From NCBI GenBank assembly GCA_004554205.1, contig SFNH01000025.1, positions 1-20,482 on the forward strand: a DNA stretch of 20,482 nt, read 5' to 3'. The notes beneath the pieces are model-generated. The model ran no database searches, had not been told where the DNA came from, and saw nothing but the letters and a program-made list of their open reading frames with translations. Source of the stretch: Clostridium sp. (GTDB lineage: Bacteria; Bacillota; Clostridia; Lachnospirales; Lachnospiraceae). Positions 14,172 through 20,482 of this stretch are shown here, piece after piece. Position 1 is the first letter of the stretch. The number at the start of each line of letters is the position of its first letter. The translations under genes were made by a program, and so were the position numbers.

Positions 14172-15341
14172 TTATGAGGCGCCCGCAAGGCCCTTCACCG
14201 CCCAGTCGTAGGTCTCCATCGTCTGGAACAGGTTTAAGTCCGCAAGCTTAAGCGCGAGCTCCTTCGTCTGCACGGCAAGCTCCTGCAGCTCAAGCTGGTT
14301 TGCGCTCGCCCGTCCCTGACTGTGCTGAAGCCGGGTGCTGTCTAAATTACGCTTTTCAAGTTCCAAATCCGCAGCCGCCTGGTCGTAGGCAAGCTTCGCC
14401 GACTGCACATTCTGATAGCAGGTTACAAGCGATGAGCCGATCTTCTGCTCATTGTCCGCGATCGTCCTGTCAAGCTTTTCGATATCCGCGTCCGCTGTGG
14501 CATTGGAACGTTTTTTCCTGTTGACCTTCAGCGTGTAGTTATTCTCAAGCGCTTTCTCACGATCCGCCTGCGGGTCCATGCCCGCAATGCGTCCGATATC
14601 CGATACAGGCACCTCAAGGATCTCAGGCGCGTCGCTGTACTTCCAGCCGAGCATGACCTGGAGCTTCTGGCGCACATTATTGATCGCGGTCCTTGCCGAC
14701 TCCACGCTGCGATCCGCATTCTGCACAGCCTCCTCGGCGTTTAAGACCTCCACGCGGGTCGCCGTCCCCACCGCCGCCTTCGTCCGGGCGCTTGAGAGGG
14801 AGATCTCGGCCTGACGCTTTGCGAGCTCCGCCTGCTTAAGGCTGATCTGATCCTTCTGATAGTTGATCATGTTCGTCTGGGCCACGGTCACGAGCGTCTT
14901 CTCGGCCGACTTGTAATTCAGATAGACGATCTCGCTGTCCTCCAGGTTATTGTCCGCCTGCTGCTCCATGTTCTTCGCCTGAATTTCTGCCATAAGCACG
15001 GAATTTACCACCATCCCGTATGTGGGATCGTCCGGGTCGGGATACTCGAGACTGGAATAAATCTCACCTGCCATATCGCGGTACTTCTGCGATACGTCGT
15101 CCTTTGTATCTCCGTACTTGCGCTTAAATTCATTTAAGTCGAGCTGGTTTGTCTGCACGGTCGTATTGTACTCTTCTATGAGATCCTCCAGCTCGCCGTA
15201 CTCGATCACATTATCGCGCAGCCTCGCCCACTCCTCGGCGGTGCGGGCGAATTCCGGGCTCGCGCCAAACGCCGTCACCGGCGACGCCGCTATGAGAAGC
15301 GCGGCAAGCCCTGAGGGCAGTACACGTCTTAATGACTTCAT
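14172..15341 (-). CDS. TolC-like secreted protein, proximal paralogue
   Basis: 389 residues. Signal peptide about residues 1-27 (LAALLIAASPVTAFGA). The mature part is helical and coiled-coil rich with the TolC family pattern of two half-repeats: ARTKAAVGTATRVEVLNAEEA in the first half and STRLQHSQGRASANQLELQE in the second. The C-terminus FQTMETYDWAVKGLAGAS matches the next gene's, and both N-termini share an L-x-DN-V-(I/L)-E-(Y/F) segment, so the two are tandem duplicates that have diverged. I chose the second ATG (15341) because GGAGG is 7 nt before it; the first ATG at 15347 lies one base from the GGAGG, too close. It follows the RND gene across a 44-bp gap that holds a palindrome. Confidence 0.87.
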   Translation of the reverse strand: MKSLRRVLPSGLAALLIAASPVTAFGASPEFARTAEEWARLRDNVIEYGELEDLIEEYNTTVQTNQLDLNEFKRKYGDTKDDVSQKYRDMAGEIYSSLEYPDPDDPTYGMVVNSVLMAEIQAKNMEQQADNNLEDSEIVYLNYKSAEKTLVTVAQTNMINYQKDQISLKQAELAKRQAEISLSSARTKAAVGTATRVEVLNAEEAVQNADRSVESARTAINNVRQKLQVMLGWKYSDAPEILEVPVSDIGRIAGMDPQADREKALENNYTLKVNRKKRSNATADADIEKLDRTIADNEQKIGSSLVTCYQNVQSAKLAYDQAAADLELEKRNLDSTRLQHSQGRASANQLELQELAVQTKELALKLADLNLFQTMETYDWAVKGLAGAS

Positions 15342-15361
15342 GTTCATTCCTCCAAATCAGG

Positions 15362-15380
15362 TAACTGTTCTGAACAGTTA
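15362..15380. repeat. 19-bp perfect inverted repeat in the efflux operon
   Basis: TAACTGTTC, one T, GAACAGTTA: nine-base arms with a single central base, preceded by G at 15361. It equals the two ends of the 133-bp element at 12192-12324 joined with nothing between. It lies in the gap between the RND stop codon and the ribosome-binding site of the proximal tolC-like gene. There is no U-tract, so it is not a normal terminator; it could affect mRNA stability or expression of the two distal genes. Confidence 0.7.
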
Positions 15381-15385
15381 GCAAA

Positions 15386-18300
15386 TTAGTCATAGTCCGG
15401 CTCCGGCTTTTTCTTTCGGTTCATGACCGAATAGTAGACCGGAAGCATAAGGAGCGCCAGAACCGTGGAGGCGACTAAGCCGCCCACATCAACCAGCGCC
15501 AGACCCTGCATGGTCTTTCCGCTGTCGCCGTAGGCCATCGCCATGGGGATCATCGCCACGATGGTCGTGAGCGTCGTCATCAGGATCGGGCGCAGTCTTG
15601 TCGCGCCTGCCTCGATGAGCGCCGTATTCAGATCCATCTCCTGCCGGTACTGGTTCACCGTATCAACATACAGGATACCGTTGTTTACTACGGTGCCGAC
15701 TAACATCAGAAATCCCAGCAGCGATACCATGCTGATCGGCACATCGCACAGGAATAAAAGCCCCAGGGAACCGATCAGCGAGAACGGGATCGTCGTCATC
15801 ACCATGAGGGAAAACTTCGGCGACTCAAACTGCGCCGCCATCACGACAAATACCAGGAATACCGCGATCGCGATCGCATTCCCAAGATTGCCGAACTCCT
15901 CAAACATCATCTCATCCACGGAGTTTGTCGCGCGGGATACGGTCGGCCCCATGCAGCCTGCCACAACCTCATCGTAGAGCTTCTTTTCCATGGCGTCCTT
16001 CTGGCGCGGATCATCAATGCCCAGCTCGCCGGTGATGGTCACCTGGTACTCCCTGTTTTTCCGGACAATGGTGTTCGGACTGTCCTTAAAGACAATGTCC
16101 GCGACGTCGGTGAGCGCCACGGCCGCGCCCGCGTTGTTCGTCAGGACGATGCCCTGCAGCTTATCAATGGTGTCGTATTCATCATCGGGATACTCGACCC
16201 GCACGCTGACCTCGTTGCCGTCCACCTCAAGGGTCGTCGCCTCGGTTCCGCCGAGCATACTGCTCACCGTGCCCGCAATCTGGATCGGGGTGATATTTTC
16301 CGCGTTTGCCTTCACCGCGTCAATGTTGAGCTTAACGACCGGCGCCGCGTTCTCCAGCGTGCTGTGTACCTTAGTGACCTCCGGGCGCTCAAGGAGGCCA
16401 TTCACCACATTGTCGGAGGCTTCCTTTAGCTCATCATACTGAGTGCCCTGTAAAATGTATTCCACGCCGACATTCGACGACATCATCGTCATGGAGGACG
16501 ACGCCTCCACGGATATATCCGCACCCGGCACCGCGTTTAAAAGCGGTTTCCAGTTCTTTACCACCTCATCAGTCTCGCGCTCCCGGTCATCCTTTAAGTA
16601 GGCTGTCAGGCTCGCGCCGCTTCCGAAGATGCCCGCCATGCCGCTTCCGCCGGAGGTGAGCATATAGGAATCAAGATCCGGATCTGCCGTGATGATCTCC
16701 TCAACCTTGCGGTAGATCTTATCATTTTCCTCGACGGTCAGGCCAGGGCGCGTCTTGATCGTCACATTGATGGTTCCGGTATCATCCGCCACCATGAGCT
16801 CCATGCGCAGTCTCGACCCCATCCAGAGCGATACTGCCAGCATTGCGAGCGTAACCAGCATAACGGTCTTTTTCTTCGGAAGGATCACCTTCATGATTTT
16901 TCTGTATCCGTCCTGCATCGCCTTAAGCAGACCGCCCACCGGGGAATTTTCCCTCTCCTGCGGCCGGTACATACAGTAGCAGAGCGGGACGATCGTCATG
17001 GCGCTGATCAGGGATGCCACCATACAGAAGATGATCGTAAAGCCGAGCGGCTTAAACATCTGCCCGGTCAGCCCTTTAAGGAGCGCGAGCGGGAGAAATA
17101 CCACGCAGGTCGTGACCGTGCCGCCGATGATGGACTGGAGCACGATGCCGCTCCCCTCAAGCGCCGCCTCCCGGTATCCCACGATGCCCTTGCCCTTCGT
17201 GGAGCGGAAGCAGCTCTCAAGGACCACGATGGAGTTATCGACCATCATGCCGACGCCTAGCACAAGGCTCGAAAGCGTGACAACATTTAAGGAAAAGCCC
17301 ATGACCTGCATCAGAATCAGCGCCGCCAGTATGGAGATCGGGATGGAAGTCCCGACGATCAGAGACGCCTTGATCTCCCCGAAAAACAGGAAAATGATGA
17401 TCATTGAAACCACAACCGCCATCAGCATGGTCTGCATCACGCTGGTGAGCGAGGAGCGGATATCGTCGCTTGCATCGCCCACAGTGATGATCTCAAGGTT
17501 CTCATCCTGCGCCATCAATTTATCGACGGTCTTTTTCACGGACTTTGAGACCTCCATGGCGGACGCGCTCTGCTGCTTCTTGATCCCGACCGAGATCGTG
17601 TCCTGCCCGTTGTAGCGGGCGACGCCCTCGGAATCCTTTTTTGACATCCCGACGTTCGCCACATCCTCCAGACAGATGACGTTTCCGTTTCCGAGGTTTA
17701 ACGGAATCTGCTTTAAGAGCTCCACCGTATCATACTCCGTGCCGGAGCTGACGGAGAGCTTCTGCCCGCCGACGATCGTATCGCCGGACGGATAGGTGAA
17801 GTTGGCGCTGCCGATGATATCCGCAATGGATTTCATATTCAGCCTGTACTGCTGTAATTTCTCCGGGATGAGCTCGACCTTTACATACTCCTCCTGTCCG
17901 CCGCTTACGCTGACGTCCGTAACCGTCGTGATCTTCTCAAACTCCGGCACGATCTTATTGTTTACATAATTATACAGATTAGGTTCCGTCTTATGGTTAA
18001 TGGAAAGAGAAACCGTATCCATCTCATCTATATTCATCTCAACGATCATCGGTGACTCGCAGTCATCGGGGAGAAATGATTCGAGCAGGTTCATCTTTTT
18101 CTTCAGATCGTCATACGCCTCGTCAATGTCCTTGCCGTAATTGTACTGGATAATGACAAGGGACATATTTTCCATGGACTGGGACTGGATGGTGTCGATA
18201 CCGCTTAGGGAACCGATCCCGTCTTCAATCTCTGTCGTCACCAGGTCATTTACATCCTCCGGGCTTGCCCCCGGATAAACGGTCGCCACCACGAGCATCG

Positions 18301-18427
18301 GCATATCCATAGTGGGCATCAGCTCAAGCTTCGCGCCGAGCACGGACTGGAGGCCGAACACAATCAGGCACAGAATCACCAAAAAAGTGGTGACCGGCCG
18401 TTTGAGGACTGTTTTTGTTAATCCCAT
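15386..18427 (-). CDS. RND family efflux permease (HAE1/AcrB-like)
   Basis: 1013 residues, near the usual AcrB family length of about 1040. Layout: TM1 about 10-32, a large extracytoplasmic loop (about 35-330), a block of TM helices about 335-540 that includes the TM4 motif GMMVDNSIVVLE, a second large loop (about 560-850), and a final TM block ending in RKKKPEP. The family normally uses the proton-motive force to expel drugs, lipophilic compounds or peptides. The AcrB TM4 pair D407/D408 is D397/N398 here and the TM10 lysine K940 is N915 (VVNNGILYVD), so the proton relay is reduced, as I recall for other Gram-positive members. AGGAGG is 9 nt before the ATG. It starts 20 bp after the adaptor stop. 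The substrate cannot be read from the sequence. Confidence 0.95.
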   Translation of the reverse strand: MGLTKTVLKRPVTTFLVILCLIVFGLQSVLGAKLELMPTMDMPMLVVATVYPGASPEDVNDLVTTEIEDGIGSLSGIDTIQSQSMENMSLVIIQYNYGKDIDEAYDDLKKKMNLLESFLPDDCESPMIVEMNIDEMDTVSLSINHKTEPNLYNYVNNKIVPEFEKITTVTDVSVSGGQEEYVKVELIPEKLQQYRLNMKSIADIIGSANFTYPSGDTIVGGQKLSVSSGTEYDTVELLKQIPLNLGNGNVICLEDVANVGMSKKDSEGVARYNGQDTISVGIKKQQSASAMEVSKSVKKTVDKLMAQDENLEIITVGDASDDIRSSLTSVMQTMLMAVVVSMIIIFLFFGEIKASLIVGTSIPISILAALILMQVMGFSLNVVTLSSLVLGVGMMVDNSIVVLESCFRSTKGKGIVGYREAALEGSGIVLQSIIGGTVTTCVVFLPLALLKGLTGQMFKPLGFTIIFCMVASLISAMTIVPLCYCMYRPQERENSPVGGLLKAMQDGYRKIMKVILPKKKTVMLVTLAMLAVSLWMGSRLRMELMVADDTGTINVTIKTRPGLTVEENDKIYRKVEEIITADPDLDSYMLTSGGSGMAGIFGSGASLTAYLKDDRERETDEVVKNWKPLLNAVPGADISVEASSSMTMMSSNVGVEYILQGTQYDELKEASDNVVNGLLERPEVTKVHSTLENAAPVVKLNIDAVKANAENITPIQIAGTVSSMLGGTEATTLEVDGNEVSVRVEYPDDEYDTIDKLQGIVLTNNAGAAVALTDVADIVFKDSPNTIVRKNREYQVTITGELGIDDPRQKDAMEKKLYDEVVAGCMGPTVSRATNSVDEMMFEEFGNLGNAIAIAVFLVFVVMAAQFESPKFSLMVMTTIPFSLIGSLGLLFLCDVPISMVSLLGFLMLVGTVVNNGILYVDTVNQYRQEMDLNTALIEAGATRLRPILMTTLTTIVAMIPMAMAYGDSGKTMQGLALVDVGGLVASTVLALLMLPVYYSVMNRKKKPEPDYD

Positions 18428-18447
18428 CGCTGTCTTCCTCCTCTGTC

Positions 18448-19497
18448 TTATTCTACGGCCTTCTGAACCCTGGAGCCCTCAAACAGTTCCGAGCTCCAGC
18501 TCGTGATGACCTCATCCGCAGCGCTTATCCCGGAAAGGATCTGAATCCTCTCGGAATCATAGATGCCAACCTCTACCGGGATGTGATGAACTGTCCCGTT
18601 ATCGTAGGTGTAAACGTAGGCGTCGCCGCCGGAATAATAGACCGCGTCAACGGGGATCGTCATCACGTTTTCCGCCCGGTCGGAGACAACGCTTAACTCC
18701 ACCTGGGAGCCGGTCGCGAGCGCGTCGCCGTTCTCGACGGATGCCTTTACCGCGAAGAGTCCGGTCTGCGCGTCGATCATGCTGCTCACCTGGGTGATCG
18801 TTCCGTCATACTCCATGCCGTTCTTTTTGATCGTGATCGTATCCCCAGTCTTAAGCTGCTTTACGACCTTCTCTGTCACGGAGAAATTGACGGTCTTTCC
18901 GCCCTCGCCGGCGATCACGGCGATCAACACCTGGTTTGCCACGTTGTCGTGAACCTCCACATTAAAGGTCTCCACCTTGCCGGAGATCGGCGCGGTGATG
19001 TTGGCGAACTCCATCTGATTGTCATAATTGAGCTTTGCGGAGTCGTACTGAATCCGCGCGTTCTTTGCCTGGGTCTGCGCCTGCTCAAACATGGCGCTCG
19101 CAATGTCTCCCGCCTCAAAAAGCGCCTGCTGGCGGGCGAGATTGGTGTTGGCATCGTTTAGCGACTGCTCTGCCGACTCAAGAGTCAGGCGGGCAGCGTC
19201 GACCTGCTTTGTGTCGATCTTGCAGATTGCCTGCCCCTCTTGTACCATGTCTCCCGCCTTCGCGGAGACCTCCGTCACCTCTCCTGCCGCTTTCGGGTAT
19301 ATGTACACGACGTCAGAGGGCTCCACCTTCCCCACAAGATTGCGGTACAGCTCAATGCTCGCGTCCTGCGGGGTGCTGACCTCGACGACCGGGAGCGCTT
19401 CCTCCTCCGCCGCCGGCTGCTTTTTAAGCGCCCGCGGCAGAATAAACGCCGCCGCCGCTACTACTACAACTCCTGCAACTATGATTCCTTTTTTCAT
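18448..19497 (-). CDS. HlyD/MFP-family efflux adaptor
   Basis: 349 residues. Residues 4-20 form an N-terminal membrane anchor (no lipobox cysteine), 30-60 a linker and first beta strands, about 64-95 the first half of the lipoyl domain (VYIYPKAAGEVTEVSAKAGDMV), 97-162 a coiled-coil hairpin, about 165-200 the second lipoyl half (ANITAPISGKVETFNVEVHDNV), and the rest beta-barrel and membrane-proximal domains (LSVVSDRAENVMTIPVDAVY). It would link the RND permease to the TolC-like partners outside the cytoplasmic membrane. The start at 19497 has GAGGAG 6 nt upstream; the frame is open to 19539, but those 14 residues overlap the end of the tetR gene and look spurious. It begins 25 bp after tetR. 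Confidence 0.93.
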   Translation of the reverse strand: MKKGIIVAGVVVVAAAAFILPRALKKQPAAEEEALPVVEVSTPQDASIELYRNLVGKVEPSDVVYIYPKAAGEVTEVSAKAGDMVQEGQAICKIDTKQVDAARLTLESAEQSLNDANTNLARQQALFEAGDIASAMFEQAQTQAKNARIQYDSAKLNYDNQMEFANITAPISGKVETFNVEVHDNVANQVLIAVIAGEGGKTVNFSVTEKVVKQLKTGDTITIKKNGMEYDGTITQVSSMIDAQTGLFAVKASVENGDALATGSQVELSVVSDRAENVMTIPVDAVYYSGGDAYVYTYDNGTVHHIPVEVGIYDSERIQILSGISAADEVITSWSSELFEGSRVQKAVE

Positions 19498-19522
19498 CGC
19501 TGTCTCCTCGTCATTCTCTTTT

Positions 19523-20176
19523 TTATTCTTTATATGCACCGTGTTTCAGCAATTCCATGGAACGGTGCAGAAAATCACGCGCCGCGTCCAGTCGTTCCGG
19601 GGCTTCGTAGTACTGCTTGATCACCCAGAGCAGGGCAACTGCCCCCATCGTCATCAGGGGGATGAATTCCTCCGTCCGCTCAAACCGCATTTTCCGTGTG
19701 TCGATCCGGTCGATCAGCCACTGAAGCGGCGGCACGATTCCCCCGATGTCTCCCACCATGGGGCTGTCATCCCGCAAAAACGGAATGCTCAATTCCTCAA
19801 GACCCAAAAGCTTCGCGTTCTCCTGATAGGAAAATATATTCCGCGCCACCTCAAGCATCCTGTGGGAATCATTGAGTCTTCCGATTATGAAGTCAAATGA
19901 GCTCTCCACCAGAGCAAAATAATCTCCGCCGTTGCGCTCAAGCTCCTTTACGAAAAACTCTTTCATCTTATTTCCGCTGTCCTCAAGTATAAAATCCAGA
20001 AGATCCTGCTTATCCTCGAAGTATGTATAAAAGCTGCCCCTGGATATCTCCGCGTTCCGGATGATCTGATTGATCGACACATTCTCAAAGGGCACTCTGG
20101 CAAACTCCGCCACCGCCGCTTCCCGTATCGACTGACGCTTCGCCTCCGGCAGACGGTAAAATCGCTGCGTAGGCAT
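19523..20176 (-). CDS. TetR/AcrR-family transcriptional regulator
   Basis: 217 residues, typical length. N-terminal DNA-binding domain with the helix-turn-helix at about 30-56 (FENVSINQIIRNAEISRGSFYTYF, the family's most conserved stretch, including the SxGSFYxYF end), followed by an all-helical ligand-binding and dimerisation domain that has no recognisable specificity. First gene of the operon; the adaptor starts 25 bp downstream. A GGGGGGAG stretch 8 nt before the ATG serves as ribosome-binding site. Two operator-like palindromes sit in its promoter and leader, so I infer that it represses its own operon and is released by a substrate of the pump. The ligand is unknown. Confidence 0.95.
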   Translation of the reverse strand: MPTQRFYRLPEAKRQSIREAAVAEFARVPFENVSINQIIRNAEISRGSFYTYFEDKQDLLDFILEDSGNKMKEFFVKELERNGGDYFALVESSFDFIIGRLNDSHRMLEVARNIFSYQENAKLLGLEELSIPFLRDDSPMVGDIGGIVPPLQWLIDRIDTRKMRFERTEEFIPLMTMGAVALLWVIKQYYEAPERLDAARDFLHRSMELLKHGAYKE

Positions 20177-20201
20177 ATTCCCGCTCCCCCCTTTTCAATA
20201 A

Positions 20202-20214
20202 TGACAACCTGTCA
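20202..20214. promoter_or_regulatory. Second operator-like palindrome in the tetR leader
   Basis: TGACA, ACC, TGTCA. Extended to 21 bp (20202-20222) it matches the operator at 20242-20262 at 15 positions. It lies about 15-25 nt after the predicted transcription start and 40 bp from the first palindrome start to start, close to four helical turns, so two dimers could bind on the same DNA face. Confidence 0.6.
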
Positions 20215-20234
20215 CTTTTTTGGAGATGGTTTCC

Positions 20235-20263
20235 ATTATAATGACAAGGTGTCACCTTGTCAA
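20235..20263 (-). promoter_or_regulatory. Consensus sigma-A promoter of the tetR efflux operon
   Basis: On the minus strand TTGACA (20263-20258), a 17-nt spacer, TATAAT (20240-20235). Both hexamers are perfect matches at optimal spacing. Transcription would start near 20228, about 50 nt before the tetR ATG. Such a strong core promoter is usually held in check by a repressor. Confidence 0.9.
20242..20262. promoter_or_regulatory. 21-bp perfect palindromic operator
   Basis: Arms TGACAAGGTG (20242-20251) and CACCTTGTCA (20253-20262) around a single T. It covers the whole promoter spacer and five of the six bases of the -35 box, so bound protein would exclude RNA polymerase. Size and symmetry fit a TetR-family dimer; the first gene of the transcript encodes one. 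Confidence 0.88.
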
Positions 20264-20271
20264 TAGAGGTT

Positions 20272-20309
20272 ATATTTTTTTTACATTTATATATTTTTTT
20301 TACATTTAT
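20272..20309. repeat. Two tandem 19-bp T-tract repeats upstream of the promoter
   Basis: Two exact copies of ATA, eight T, ACATTTAT, at 20272-20290 and 20291-20309. On the template used by the tetR promoter these are A8 tracts ending about 12 and 31 bp upstream of the -35 box. This is the position of an UP element, and the 19-bp period is near two helical turns, so a bend is plausible. Confidence 0.85.
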
Positions 20310-20310
20310 G

Positions 20311-20454
20311 GCAACAGTTCAGGCATGCGACGTTTCTGGCGGATTTCACGCCGCAGTCCCGAGGGAGCGCTGTGCAAACCTTGCTGTGAGGGCGACCGAA
20401 CAAAACGAAAACGCTGGTCGCGACCGAGGTGAGTCGCATGGCTGAACTGTTACG
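20311..20454. mobile_element. 144-bp MITE-like element with 7-bp flanking direct repeat
   Basis: Terminal inverted repeats of 21 bp match at 19 positions: the left end begins GCAACAGTTCAGG (20311-20331) and the right end, read inward, begins GTAACAGTTCAGC (20453-20433). An internal hairpin pairs GCGACC (20392-20397) with GGTCGC (20416-20421), and GGTCGCGACC at 20416-20425 is itself a palindrome. The element is GC-rich inside AT-rich flanks. ATTTATG occurs directly before it (20304-20310) and directly after it (20455-20461), as expected of a target-site duplication. No transposase is encoded. The 28 bases to its right hold no gene. Confidence 0.75.
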
Positions 20455-20482
20455 ATTTATGAATTGACCTCCTTTTTCCAAA

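Noticed and set aside
15361..15381. Terminator after the RND gene
   Set aside because: The hairpin has no following U-tract on the transcribed strand and the tolC-like genes downstream have no promoter that I can see.
18481..18495. AACAGTTC in the adaptor gene resembling the element ends
   Set aside because: It lies in a conserved coding region without an inverted partner nearby.
20468..20474. AAGGAGG on the minus strand at the right edge
   Set aside because: No start codon follows at a usable distance, and removing the adjacent element leaves only an ATG followed at once by a stop. Probably a chance match.
20287..20481. 64-codon minus-strand frame at the right edge
   Set aside because: It runs through the inverted-repeat element and AT-rich repeats. 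Composition follows the repeat, not a protein.

Overview
The window looks like chromosome of a spore-forming, low-to-mid GC-type Clostridia member, most likely a GC-rich Lachnospiraceae. The reasons are the clostridial RNA polymerase subunits with acidic tails, a SpoIIR sporulation protein, clostridial ChW repeats, and a Gram-positive-type RND locus with TolC-like genes. I cannot name a species. Coding density is high, and almost every gene except two lies on the minus strand.

Layout from right to left, following the minus-strand transcripts: (1) 20176-12966 is a self-regulated efflux operon: a TetR-family repressor, an HlyD/MFP adaptor, a 1013-residue RND permease, and two tandem paralogous TolC-like secreted proteins. 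It is read from a consensus promoter (TTGACA, 17 nt, TATAAT) whose spacer and -35 box are covered by a perfect 21-bp palindrome. (2) 12350-12991 (+) is spoIIR, convergent with and overlapping the last tolC-like gene. (3) 12108-9744 is a cell-wall operon: ddl, murI and a DUF1934 gene. (4) 9314-9769 (+) is a small single-pass membrane protein of unknown function. It is transcribed divergently from rpoB and overlaps the DUF1934 gene tail to tail. (5) 9109-154 is rpoB, rpoC and a membrane-anchored polysaccharide-deacetylase-like protein translationally coupled to rpoC, closed by a hairpin terminator at 111-141.

The genes fall into three functional themes: transcription machinery (rpoBC), envelope and peptidoglycan biology (ddl, murI, the deacetylase-like protein), and an inducible export system. 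The most unusual observations are these: the deacetylase-like protein has lost the catalytic base and every metal-binding histidine while keeping the fold, and carries two ChW repeats, so it looks like a pseudoenzyme tied to RNA polymerase expression; a family of short dispersed inverted-repeat elements with related ends GTAAC(T/A)GTTCA occurs three times (133 bp before spoIIR, a 19-bp collapsed form inside the efflux operon, and 144 bp with a 7-bp flanking direct repeat upstream of tetR); the efflux promoter region is a compact set of operator, UP-like tandem repeat and second operator; and two TolC-like proteins are present in what should be a single-membrane bacterium.

All calls come from reading the sequence. 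No database search, structure prediction or folding calculation was run.
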